Source of the DNA: Acidimicrobiia bacterium
Lineage (GTDB): Bacteria; Actinomycetota; Acidimicrobiia; Acidimicrobiales; VFJN01
Direction: 5' to 3'
NCBI GenBank assembly: GCA_009694375.1
Contig: SHVB01000004.1
Location: forward strand, 1-64,000
Length of the DNA stretch: 64,000 nt
A program made the position numbers and the translations under genes. A model generated the notes under the pieces. That model did no database searches. It was not told where the DNA came from and saw nothing but the letters and a program-made list of their open reading frames with translations. Below, one piece after another: positions 44,813 to 53,595 of the stretch. Position 1 is the first letter of the stretch. Every line of letters starts with the position of its first letter.

Positions 44813-46891
44813 TCAGCCGCCTCCCGGACCGATTCGTTCCCGCAGCGTCGGACACAACGGTGGTGGGGGCAATTCCCGTTGGGTGAGGGTGAGGCCACTG
44901 GGCGCTGGATCGTCATCGCTGGTGGGGTGGAAGTTCAACTGCTGGCGGTACGGCGTCTGATCGAGTTGGCCTAAGGGCAGGTCGACGAGGCCCCGGGCGG
45001 GCCGGTCCACATCGATGAGGATGTAGAGGCCTTCGGTGAGGTACGCGAAGAGACGCAAATGCACCCCGCCGGGGGGGACGGGCCGCCAGCGACCCACCGC
45101 GACCTCGGTGGTGGAGGTGAAGGTGCCCCGGTAGCGCCCGGTACCATCGAATTCGAGTTGGAGGCCGTCACCAGCGGCTCCGTCGGCCTGGGCTAGGTCG
45201 AGGGTCGTTGGTGTCGTTGGTGCCGTGCTCAGATCGAGGTCCCACTCGAGGGGTTGGATTTCGAAGGGAATCCACGGGGCGAGGGGGTCGCCGCTTCCGA
45301 TGTAGACGGCGCGGCAGGCGCCCACGATCTGGACGCGGTCGGTGGGACCGGAGCGAGGGAGGGTAGGGGCCTGGCGAATGAGGCGGTCTAAGGGGCGTCC
45401 GGGGGTGCGGTCGCTGAGGATGGTCTGCAGCCGGACGTACTGCGTGAGGGGGGTGCCAGGGTTGGCCAGGCGCGCCGACGTGACCGACACGGCGAGGTTG
45501 GCGGCGAAGCCGAAGACCACCAGCACCGCAAGGATCCCGAACGCCAGGCGGGCACGCTTCGGGTGGGGTCCGCCGCGACGGGCGATGTCTACGAAGCCAA
45601 TGCTGCCGGCGAGGGCGAACAACGGGATGAACTCCGCCGTGTAGCGCATGGCGATGTAGCCGTAGAACATGATGGGAAGCGGAATGGCCAGAACCGCGAG
45701 CAGGGGGATGCGGAGGTTCCGGATCTCTCGTTTGACGCCGCGTCGAAAGGTGGTGATGAGGCCCCAGACGCTCAGGAGCACCAGCACCGGCATGAACGCC
45801 ACCACACTGCCGGTGCGGTACATCTGGTCCAGGAACGACCCGCCATAGTTTTGGGGGACCTCGGCGGGCAGGGTGATGTAGGGAAAGAGCGTGCTGAAGC
45901 GGATACCGTCCGGCCGGAAGTACCCCATCACGGTGGCCGGGAGGATGTTCGGAGACACGAGGTCCCCACCGTTGGCCGCGAGGGCGGCGCGTCGCTGCGC
46001 ACTCATGCCGGTCCAGATCTGATCCTGGAGGGGGAAGAAGTAGGGGTGGCGGAACTTGGCCCAGTTCAGAATGATGCCTACGGCCAACGGCACAAAGGCG
46101 GCGGCGAGCAGAGTGGCCACCCAGCGGCGCGGAAGCACCTGGTGGCTGCGACCCGACGCAAACCACAGCGCCGCCAAGATCAGACCCCCGGCGCAGGCCC
46201 AGCCCGAGGTGGTGCGGCTGAGAATGGCCCCGAGGGTGAAGGCGCCGGCGGCGAGTGCCCCGCGGGTGGAGGGTTGCTGCAGGAGGCCGATGGTGCTGAA
46301 GGTGGCCCCGAGGGCCATGGCGATAGCCCAGGCGTAGGCCTCGTGATACACGAAGGGCAGCGACCCCAGGTAGAGCACGACCGACCCCGCCATGAGCGAG
46401 AACAGCAGGAGGCCGAACCCAACCGCCTCCGCCCGTCCCAGACCGGTGCGTCCTCGCAGGAGAAGCCGCACGCGCCACATCAGCAGGGCGATGAGGACGG
46501 CCGCAACAATCCAGGCCGCCAGCATCGAAAAGGCAGTGAGCTTGCTGTCTAAGCGATCGGTGAAGAGAAAAAACGGGGCCCGGAGCAAGGAGGGTCCCGG
46601 GGGGAAGTAGATGAATTCCTTGCCGCGCACGGCGAAGGCTTCCAAGCCGAGGATACCCCGAGGCACGTCGAGGTGCCCGTGGAACAACTGGCGGGTTTGG
46701 AGGTCGTAGAAGCCGGAGAAGTCGGCGCCCCCAATGGCCGTGCGCAAGGGATGCCAGCCGAAGTCCCAGAGCACCAATAGGTACGCGATGACGCCCAGGC
46801 CACCCGCCACGGCGACGCTGCGGGTGTATCGGCGCAAATCGGGCTCGGCCTGTTCCCACCGGGCACGGGTGGTGGCGAAGGGGTGAATCAA
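44813..46891 (-). CDS. Large membrane protein, paralog of the one at 30865-33015
   Basis: The product has about 692 residues from a TTG at 46891; the frame is open to 47056 but no ATG or GTG is available nearby, so the start is weak. It has about 11 helices, an external loop with DFSGFYDLQTRQLFHGHLDVPRG and a C-terminal beta domain (VQIVGACRAVYIGSGDPL). Both features match the paralog at 30865, so a GT-C-like glycosyltransferase role is suggested. It lies upstream of the AMP-binding gene on the same strand (33-bp gap) and is divergent from the 2OG oxygenase gene. Confidence 0.7.
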   Translation of the reverse strand: MIHPFATTRARWEQAEPDLRRYTRSVAVAGGLGVIAYLLVLWDFGWHPLRTAIGGADFSGFYDLQTRQLFHGHLDVPRGILGLEAFAVRGKEFIYFPPGPSLLRAPFFLFTDRLDSKLTAFSMLAAWIVAAVLIALLMWRVRLLLRGRTGLGRAEAVGFGLLLFSLMAGSVVLYLGSLPFVYHEAYAWAIAMALGATFSTIGLLQQPSTRGALAAGAFTLGAILSRTTSGWACAGGLILAALWFASGRSHQVLPRRWVATLLAAAFVPLAVGIILNWAKFRHPYFFPLQDQIWTGMSAQRRAALAANGGDLVSPNILPATVMGYFRPDGIRFSTLFPYITLPAEVPQNYGGSFLDQMYRTGSVVAFMPVLVLLSVWGLITTFRRGVKREIRNLRIPLLAVLAIPLPIMFYGYIAMRYTAEFIPLFALAGSIGFVDIARRGGPHPKRARLAFGILAVLVVFGFAANLAVSVTSARLANPGTPLTQYVRLQTILSDRTPGRPLDRLIRQAPTLPRSGPTDRVQIVGACRAVYIGSGDPLAPWIPFEIQPLEWDLDLSTAPTTPTTLDLAQADGAAGDGLQLEFDGTGRYRGTFTSTTEVAVGRWRPVPPGGVHLRLFAYLTEGLYILIDVDRPARGLVDLPLGQLDQTPYRQQLNFHPTSDDDPAPSGLTLTQRELPPPPLCPTLRERIGPGGG

Positions 46892-47004
46892 ATGACTGGC
46901 GCAGGCCAGGGGCGTAGCCGGCGAAGTCGGTCCAGGGGGGGCACCGCCGGTACAGTAACCTAACTTTGCCGGGGTTGGAATCCCCCCGCGACGACGTTGG
47001 AGCC

Positions 47005-47865
47005 ATGCACCCCACCACCTCAGACCTCCTCTGCATCGACAAGTTAGAGGAAGCACTGCCGGAGCTCTCAGAGCGCTATGCCGCCGCCAGTCCGTACCCC
47101 CATATCGTGCTCGATGATGTGTTGCATCGCGATGTCATTGCTCGGGTGTACGAGGAGTTCGGGCGCATTGAGGAAGATTCATGGACGAACTACCTCCATC
47201 TCAATGAGCGGAAATACGCCAACACCACCAAGTCCTCCTGGGGACCCACGCTGGAGGCAGTGTCGGCCGTCCTTACCTCGGAGCGCTTCGTGGCCTTCCT
47301 GGGCGAGCTCACCGGATTCGCCAACCTCCAGGCCGACGATGTCATGGACGGTGGCGGGCTTCATCGGTCCGTGGCCGGTGGCTTCTTGAACGTCCACGCC
47401 GACTTCACCGCCCACCACAGTAAGCCAGGGTGGCGTCGTCGCGTGAACCTCCTCCTCTATCTGAATCCCACCTGGGACTCGGCCTGGGGCGGACAATTGC
47501 AACTGTGGTCCAAGGACATGCAACGAGCGGTTACCCGGGTGGAGCCCACGGGCAACCGACTCTTCATTTTCACCACCGATGAGCACTCCTACCACGGGCA
47601 TCCCGAACCCCTCGCGGTTCCGCCCGGCCTGGCTCGACAGTCGCTGGCTCTCTACTACTTCACCAAAGAAGACCATGTGCTTACCCGCTCCACCACCTAC
47701 CGGGCTCGGCCCACCGATGGCTGGCGGAGCATCTCCATTTACCTGGATACGAAAGCGCTGGCTGGCTACGACGTGGTCAAGCGCCGCCTGCGTCTTTCCG
47801 ATGGGGCGATCAGCCGCACCCTGGGATTGTTCAGCCGCGCCGCCCGGCCGTTCAGAAGGCACTAG
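47005..47865 (+). CDS. 2-oxoglutarate/Fe(II)-dependent oxygenase
   Basis: The 287-residue protein has the facial triad of the prolyl-4-hydroxylase-like family: H131 and D133 in FLNVHADFTAHH, a distal His in DEHSYHGHPEP (H197 or H199), and R211 in ARQSLALYYF for 2-oxoglutarate. It would hydroxylate a protein, sugar or lipid substrate. Its position among envelope genes suggests a glycan or glycoprotein target (inference). ATG 47005 is preferred. It converges on the acyltransferase gene with a 14-bp overlap. Confidence 0.85.
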   Translation: MHPTTSDLLCIDKLEEALPELSERYAAASPYPHIVLDDVLHRDVIARVYEEFGRIEEDSWTNYLHLNERKYANTTKSSWGPTLEAVSAVLTSERFVAFLGELTGFANLQADDVMDGGGLHRSVAGGFLNVHADFTAHHSKPGWRRRVNLLLYLNPTWDSAWGGQLQLWSKDMQRAVTRVEPTGNRLFIFTTDEHSYHGHPEPLAVPPGLARQSLALYYFTKEDHVLTRSTTYRARPTDGWRSISIYLDTKALAGYDVVKRRLRLSDGAISRTLGLFSRAARPFRRH

Positions 47866-48976
47866 GCGGGGAATCCACCGGCGACGCGCCTCGGGCCCCG
47901 AACCGGCGTGCGAATCGCTGCGCCGGCTGTTCCACGAGGAACCAGGAGAGCGTGGCGGTAATGGCGATTCCCACGAGGCACAGGATGATGCGTCGGACCG
48001 AGGCGTTGGGATTTCCCTGTCGACTCACGGCATAGATCACCGGGACCTGCCATAGGTAGATGGCGTAGGAGCCCTTGCCGACGATCTCGGCCCCCCGGGC
48101 GGGCCACGAGCGCAGCGGCCGCGGATCGCTCACGACGTAGAGGATCATGATGGCGGAGGCGACGATCCAGAGGGTGATGCCGCCCTGGTAGGCGAAGGAG
48201 CCGTCGGCTTTCACGGTGAGCATCAGACCGAACCAGGCTGCCCCCACCACCCACGGTGTCCAGCGGGGGAGGCGGGCTGGTGTGAGTCCCCGCACGAACA
48301 GGGTGGCGGTAAGGGCGCCGATGAGGAGCCCATCCACCCGGGTGTCGGTGCGCAGATAGGCCGCTTCCCAGCCCCACCAGTGGTACACCAGCACCCGCCA
48401 TGCGGTGACGGCGATGATCAGACCCGCCAGGGCCGGGATCACGAGGCGGACGTTGCGGCGGATCCCGAAGATCACCGACAGGATTACCGGCCACACGAGA
48501 TAGAACTGCGCCTCAATGGCCAGCGACCACATCGCCACGAGGTCGCCGGCGGCCAAGGGGTTCGACAAGGCCCGCCAGTTCATGGCGAACACGACGGTGG
48601 CACCGGCACTGCCCACCACCCACCTCCGGTTTTCCAACGGTGGCCAACCGGCGAGCCAGGCGTAGAGCAAGTAGCCCGCGAGCATGGCGATCAGCGCTGG
48701 GAGCAGTCGAACGGCTCGACGCAGATAGAAGCGACGGAAGCGGATCCGGCCCCGGTCGTGGTGCTCCTGTAAGAGCAGGGCGGTGATGAGGAAGCCGCTC
48801 AACACGAAGAAAAGGTCGACCCCCAAAAAGCCGGCCTGCGAAAAAATCTCGCGGTAATAGAAGTACGGGGCGACCACCCAGATGTGGGACATCACCACCA
48901 GGCTCACGGCGAAGGCCCGCAGAATGTCGAGGGCTGGCACGTGCACCAGCCGCCGGAGCGGGGCGGGATCGTGCAT
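47852..48976 (-). CDS. Acyltransferase-3 family membrane protein
   Basis: The 374-residue protein has about 10 membrane helices and family motifs: LDILRAFAVSLVVMSHIW with the catalytic His, FLGVDLFFVLSGFLIT, and a FYLRRAVRLLPAL helix. Such proteins O-acylate (usually acetylate) extracytoplasmic glycans. No SGNH hydrolase domain follows. It lies in the envelope region and may decorate the polymer made there. ATG 48976 is chosen; the open frame runs to 49129 into the cyclophilin gene. Confidence 0.9.
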   Translation of the reverse strand: MHDPAPLRRLVHVPALDILRAFAVSLVVMSHIWVVAPYFYYREIFSQAGFLGVDLFFVLSGFLITALLLQEHHDRGRIRFRRFYLRRAVRLLPALIAMLAGYLLYAWLAGWPPLENRRWVVGSAGATVVFAMNWRALSNPLAAGDLVAMWSLAIEAQFYLVWPVILSVIFGIRRNVRLVIPALAGLIIAVTAWRVLVYHWWGWEAAYLRTDTRVDGLLIGALTATLFVRGLTPARLPRWTPWVVGAAWFGLMLTVKADGSFAYQGGITLWIVASAIMILYVVSDPRPLRSWPARGAEIVGKGSYAIYLWQVPVIYAVSRQGNPNASVRRIILCLVGIAITATLSWFLVEQPAQRFARRFGARGASPVDSPPSAF

Positions 48977-48990
48977 GGCCGCCAGCGAAC

Positions 48991-49464
48991 TCAGGCGGGG
49001 CTGTCGGTGATGTTGACCTTGGTCATCTTGTCGCCCACGGCGATCCGCTGGGCGATCTCGATACCGGAGGTGACGTAGCCGAACAGGTTGTAGAGCGGGC
49101 CCAAACTTTTCTGGCAGTCGTCGATGCAAATGAAGAACTGCGAGCCGTTGGTATGGGGACCGGCATTAGCCATGGCCACCGCGCCGAGAGTGTAAGCGCT
49201 GAGGACCGGTTCATCGGCAAACTTGTACCCCGGCCCACCGCGTCCACTGCCTTCGGGATCACCGCCTTGGATCACGAAGCCGGGCACCACACGGTGAAAG
49301 GTGAGGCCGTCGTAGAAGCCTGCTCGCGCCTGGACCACAAAGTGGTTCACGGTGATCGGGGCCAGGGCGGCATCCAAGGCCAGGACGATGTCACCCTTTT
49401 CGGTGGCAATAGTCACGGTGAAGGTGTCGGTGGGCTGGATCTGAATGGTGGGGGCGTCGGGCAT
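48991..49464 (-). CDS. Cyclophilin-type peptidyl-prolyl cis-trans isomerase
   Basis: The 157-residue cyclophilin shows FHRVVPGFVIQGGDP and GSQFFICID with the active-site Arg and Phe residues, plus AMANAGPHTNGS. There is no signal peptide, so it is a cytoplasmic folding catalyst. The gene lies 14 bp upstream of the acyltransferase on the same strand and may be cotranscribed with it. Confidence 0.95.
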   Translation of the reverse strand: MPDAPTIQIQPTDTFTVTIATEKGDIVLALDAALAPITVNHFVVQARAGFYDGLTFHRVVPGFVIQGGDPEGSGRGGPGYKFADEPVLSAYTLGAVAMANAGPHTNGSQFFICIDDCQKSLGPLYNLFGYVTSGIEIAQRIAVGDKMTKVNITDSPA

Positions 49465-49538
49465 GGACGCAGACGTTACCGCTTCATCGGGCGCTCACGA
49501 GCCGGACGGGGTCAACGAGATCACCGTGCCCATCGTGA

Positions 49539-50543
49539 TCAGGCGGCTGTGGTGCCGATCGAGGGGAAGTGGCAGGCCACGAAGTGGTCCTCGGCTACGG
49601 CGCGGATCTGGGGTTCTTCCAGCGAGCAACGCTCCTGGGCGGCCGGACAGCGCGTGCGGAAACGACAGCCGGCCGGCGGATCGATAGGGGAGGGAAGATC
49701 GCCGAGGAGGAGCCCACTGCTGGACGGCACCACGGTGGGGTCGGGCACGGGGATGGAACGCAGGAGGGCGGCGGTGTAGGGATGGGCGGGGGTGGAGTAG
49801 AGGGCGTCGGGGGAGCCAACTTCACAGATCTTGCCGAGATACATGACCGCCACGCGATCACTGATGTTCTTCACCACGGCGAGGTCGTGGGCGATGAAGA
49901 TGAGGGTGATGCCGTAGCGGGCCTTCATATCCTCCAGCAGGTTGAGGATCTGGGCCTGCACGGACACATCCAGCGCCGACACGGGCTCGTCGCAGATCAA
50001 CAGTTTGGGTTCGAGTACCAGGGATCGGGCAATGGAGATCCGCTGGCACTGACCGCCGGAGAACTGGTGAGGGCGCTTCTCGCCGGCCACCTCGGGATCG
50101 AGACCCACGGCGTCGAGCACTTCGGTCACTCGGTCCCGGCGTTCCTTCTCGGTGCCCCGTTTCCAGATGCGCAGCGGCTCGGCCACGATGTCCTTCACTT
50201 TGCGGCGCGGGTTGAGCGACGAAATCGGGTCCTGAAAGATGAATTGCAATTGGGTCCGGACCTCGCGGAGGTGCTTGCCCTCGATCTTGGCGAGGTCGAT
50301 GCCCTCGAAGAGGACGCGGCCGCTGGTGGGAGCGGGAAGTTGCATGATGGCCCGACCGGTGGTGGATTTTCCGCACCCGGACTCACCCACCAAACCGAGG
50401 GTTTCGCCACGCCGCACGTCGAGGCTGATACCGGATACGGCGTGCACGAGCCCGGCGGAGGTAGGGAACTCAACGGTGAGGTCCTCAACGCGCATGAGCA
50501 CATCGTCGGAATCGCGAAGGTGGGCGGTGCCGGTACCGGCCAT
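49539..50543 (-). CDS. oppF: Oligopeptide-type ABC transporter ATP-binding protein (OppF-like)
   Basis: The 334-residue ATPase has Walker A GESGCGKST, signature FSGGQCQR, Walker B LLICDEP and the Opp C-terminal cysteine region CRFRTRCPAAQERC. It pairs with the next ATPase to drive peptide uptake. Its ATG at 50543 shares one base with the oppD stop (TGATG), which implies coupling. The open frame to 50723 overlaps oppD and is rejected. It is the last gene of the five-gene unit. Confidence 0.93.
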   Translation of the reverse strand: MAGTGTAHLRDSDDVLMRVEDLTVEFPTSAGLVHAVSGISLDVRRGETLGLVGESGCGKSTTGRAIMQLPAPTSGRVLFEGIDLAKIEGKHLREVRTQLQFIFQDPISSLNPRRKVKDIVAEPLRIWKRGTEKERRDRVTEVLDAVGLDPEVAGEKRPHQFSGGQCQRISIARSLVLEPKLLICDEPVSALDVSVQAQILNLLEDMKARYGITLIFIAHDLAVVKNISDRVAVMYLGKICEVGSPDALYSTPAHPYTAALLRSIPVPDPTVVPSSSGLLLGDLPSPIDPPAGCRFRTRCPAAQERCSLEEPQIRAVAEDHFVACHFPSIGTTAA

Positions 50544-51667
50544 CAGTGAGTACCTCCTGGTGGATCCGCCAGTATTTGGGTGATGGACACGGCGGCGGGC
50601 ATGCCGGCCGCCGTGTTGTGAGCCAATGCCTCGCGACCGGCCTCGGTGCCTACCGGGAACCAACAGCGGTAGAGGTGGCCGGGTGTCTCGCTCTCTTGTA
50701 ACGGCGGCATCTCGCTGTTGCACTTGGGCTGGACGTAGGGGCAGCGCGGCGCGAATCGGCAGCCGCTGGGTGGGTTGATGAGATCTGGCGGGCGACCAGC
50801 GATGGCCTGTAGTCGGGTGTGGCTGGGTTGGGCCAACTTGGGAATCGAGTGGAGCAGGGCCTGGGTATAGGGCATGCGTACGTTGGCGAAGAGATCGGTC
50901 GTGGGGGCGTGTTCCACGATTTGGCCGGCGTACATCACCGCGATGTGGTTGGTGCGTCCGGCTACTACCCCGAGGTCGTGCGTCACCAGGACCATGGCCA
51001 TGTGGCGCTCCACCTGTTGCTGATGAAGTAGGTCGAGAATCTGCGCCTGCACCGTCACATCGAGGGCGGTAGTGGGCTCGTCGGCCAAGAGCAACTTGGG
51101 GCCGCAGGCCAGGGCGATGGCGATGGTGACCCGCTGACGCATCCCCCCTGATAGCTCGTGGGGGTACTGGGAGATCCGTCGCTTCGGGTCCGGGATGCCC
51201 ACCGAATCGAGCAACTGCAGCGCCTGGGCGCGGGCTTCGGCCTTTGACAGTTTCAGGTGATAGCGCAGGCCCTCGGTGATCTGGCGGCCGACCTTCAGGA
51301 CCGGATTCAATGACGTCATCGGATCCTGGAAGACCATGGCTATCTCGGTGCCCCAGAGATCCCGCAACTGGCTCTCGCTCGCCCCCACCAGTTCGGTGCC
51401 GTTGTACCGAACCGATCCCGAGCGGATCACGTTTTTTCCGGTGAGCAAACCCATGACGGAGCGCGCCAGCACCGTCTTGCCCGACCCCGACTCGCCCACG
51501 ATGCCGAGGGTGTCACCGCGTTCGAGGGTGAAGCTGACACTATCCACGGCCTTGACGACGCCCGCGGGGGTATCGAAGTAGCTGCGGAAATCGTGGACCT
51601 GCAGGAGTGCACCATCGTGGACGGTGTCGGCGGTGAGCACGCGCCGAGTGGCTCGAGGTTTGGTCAA
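50543..51667 (-). CDS. oppD: Oligopeptide-type ABC transporter ATP-binding protein (OppD-like)
   Basis: The 374-residue ATPase has GESGSGKT, signature LSGGMRQR, Walker B LLLADEP and the C-terminal [14 protein letters not shown] motif. It forms the second nucleotide-binding subunit. Its ATG at 51667 overlaps the oppC stop by 4 bp (ATGA), and its own stop overlaps the next ATPase by 1 bp. The tight packing argues for stoichiometric translation. Confidence 0.93.
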   Translation of the reverse strand: MTKPRATRRVLTADTVHDGALLQVHDFRSYFDTPAGVVKAVDSVSFTLERGDTLGIVGESGSGKTVLARSVMGLLTGKNVIRSGSVRYNGTELVGASESQLRDLWGTEIAMVFQDPMTSLNPVLKVGRQITEGLRYHLKLSKAEARAQALQLLDSVGIPDPKRRISQYPHELSGGMRQRVTIAIALACGPKLLLADEPTTALDVTVQAQILDLLHQQQVERHMAMVLVTHDLGVVAGRTNHIAVMYAGQIVEHAPTTDLFANVRMPYTQALLHSIPKLAQPSHTRLQAIAGRPPDLINPPSGCRFAPRCPYVQPKCNSEMPPLQESETPGHLYRCWFPVGTEAGREALAHNTAAGMPAAVSITQILADPPGGTH

Positions 51668-52584
51668 AGCATGGATTCCTTCACATCGAAGGCCGCCCGG
51701 AAGCGGTCACCCAGTACGTTGACCGCCAGCACGGTGAGGAACATCGTGACCGCAGGGATCATGGCGGTGTGAGCGATGTTGTCCTGTTGGAGGGGTTTCT
51801 TGCCCCCGTTGATCATGCCGCCCCAACTGATCGTCTCGGTGGAGGTGAGGCCGAGGAACGCCAGACTGCCCTCGGCCACGATGGCGATGCCCACCACCAG
51901 CAGACCGAAGGCCAAGAGGGGAAGGATGACGTTGGGGAGAATCTCCCGCGCCAGGATCCGTTTCTGGCTGGCGCCGGCCGCCCGGGCGGCGAGGACGAAC
52001 TCACGTTGGGCGTAGGTGAGGGTGGTGGCCCGGGAGATGCGGGCAAAGGCGGGGATCGAGACGAGTGAAATGCCGAGCACCACGTTCAGCAGGTCGGCGC
52101 CCAAGAAAGCCACGATGGCAATGAGCAGGATCAAGGCGGGGAAGGCGAGGAAGACATCCACCGAGGCCATGAGAAGGGTCTCGCTTTTGCCCCGGAAGAA
52201 TCCGGCGAGGAGGCCGATGGTGCCGCCCACCAGCATCCCGATGATGAGCACACCGGCGGCCACCACCAGGGACACCCGCCCTCCCCAGACGATGCGAGCG
52301 AGGATGTCGTAGCCGTTGTTGTCCGTCCCGAGAAGGTGTCCGGCGGTGAAGGGCGACGAGTTGTTTTTGGGCACGGAGAAATCGGTCTTGGCGGGATCGT
52401 CGAGCGGCAGCCAGGGCGCGAACACGGCGGCGGCGGTCAAGGTGATGAGCCAGATGGTGGCGATCCAGCCGCCGATGCCCAAAGCGCCGGTTTTCTTGGC
52501 GGTCTTGATCTTCTTGTCGGAAGCGGGGGAAGCCGGCGGGGGGTTGGTGGCAATCCCGTCGGGTGGGGAAACGAGGTCAGTCAT
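51664..52584 (-). CDS. oppC: ABC transporter permease (OppC-like)
   Basis: The 306-residue permease has a cytoplasmic Pro/Ser N-terminus with a Lys-rich stretch, about six membrane helices and an EAA loop (EFVLAARAAGASQKRILAREIL). The N-terminal extension with an added helix is typical of OppC/DppC. It forms the channel with the OppB-like protein. It starts at ATG 52584, where its first base overlaps the last base of the oppB stop. Confidence 0.93.
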   Translation of the reverse strand: MTDLVSPPDGIATNPPPASPASDKKIKTAKKTGALGIGGWIATIWLITLTAAAVFAPWLPLDDPAKTDFSVPKNNSSPFTAGHLLGTDNNGYDILARIVWGGRVSLVVAAGVLIIGMLVGGTIGLLAGFFRGKSETLLMASVDVFLAFPALILLIAIVAFLGADLLNVVLGISLVSIPAFARISRATTLTYAQREFVLAARAAGASQKRILAREILPNVILPLLAFGLLVVGIAIVAEGSLAFLGLTSTETISWGGMINGGKKPLQQDNIAHTAMIPAVTMFLTVLAVNVLGDRFRAAFDVKESML

Positions 52585-53543
52585 CAGGCTCCAGCCCGTC
52601 GGACTCGCGGATCGAGGATGGTGTAGAGGATGTCGATGAGGAAGTTGATGAGGACGAAGGAGATGGCGATGAGGAGCACTACCCCTTGTACCACCAGGTA
52701 ATCCCGTTTGAGGATCGACTCAATGGCGAGGCTGCCGATGCCGGGGAGCACAAAAAACTGCTCGATGATGACCGCACCACCGATGAGGGTGCCGAATTGG
52801 ATGCCAAACACGGTAATGAGTGAGAACGACGACGGTCGGAGGGCGTGGCGCGCCAGGATGTACCGGGTCGGCAATCCCTTGGACCGCGCCATGAGAATGA
52901 AGTCCTCCTGGAGGGTAGAAATCAGATCGCTGCGCAACAGACGGGTGTAGACGGCGGTGAGGCCTGCCACCAGCACAGCCAAGGGGAGGGCAATCGAACG
53001 TAGGTTGCCGACGATCCCTTCGCTGATGGGCTGATAGCCGATGGCCGGGAACCAGTTGAACCGCAGGGCAAACAACCACACCAAGAACACCGCGAAGGCG
53101 TAGCCGGGTATCGAAATCAGCCCGAAAGAGGCCGTAGTGATGGCTTTGTCGGTTCGGGAGTTGCTCCGGAAGGCGCTGAACAGGGCCAATGGAATAGCTA
53201 GGGTCAAGGAGACCAACTGGGCCAACAGCATCAATTCGATGGTGGCGGGCAACTTTTGCTTCAGTAGCTCAGTGGTCTCGAACTTACTGGTATACGAACG
53301 GCCTAGGTCGCCCTGGGCGACGTTGCCGAGGTACTGGACGTACTGCGTGAGGAAGGGCTTATTGAGCCCGAGGTCCTCTTGGACTGCCTCGCGCACTTCG
53401 ACGTTGGAGTACTGGGGGCCGAGGAGCACAACAACGGGATCACCCGGAAGGAGTTTGGTCAGGCTGAACGTGAGGAAACTCACGACCAGTACCACGGCCA
53501 GCAGTTTGAGCAACCGCGTAACCGCACCTTTCAGGATTCCCAT
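52584..53543 (-). CDS. oppB: ABC transporter permease (OppB-like)
   Basis: The 319-residue permease has six membrane helices, an N-terminal FLTFSLTKLLPGDPV segment typical of OppB/DppB and an EAA-like loop (EDFILMARSKGLPTRYILARHAL). It is the first permease after the binding protein, and the gap to the oppA stop is about 52 bp without a terminator-like hairpin. Confidence 0.93.
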   Translation of the reverse strand: MGILKGAVTRLLKLLAVVLVVSFLTFSLTKLLPGDPVVVLLGPQYSNVEVREAVQEDLGLNKPFLTQYVQYLGNVAQGDLGRSYTSKFETTELLKQKLPATIELMLLAQLVSLTLAIPLALFSAFRSNSRTDKAITTASFGLISIPGYAFAVFLVWLFALRFNWFPAIGYQPISEGIVGNLRSIALPLAVLVAGLTAVYTRLLRSDLISTLQEDFILMARSKGLPTRYILARHALRPSSFSLITVFGIQFGTLIGGAVIIEQFFVLPGIGSLAIESILKRDYLVVQGVVLLIAISFVLINFLIDILYTILDPRVRRAGA

Positions 53544-53595
53544 GTTGTGTCCTCGACCCCCTCTGCCAACGGACTATCAGACGTGGATTGGTCTC

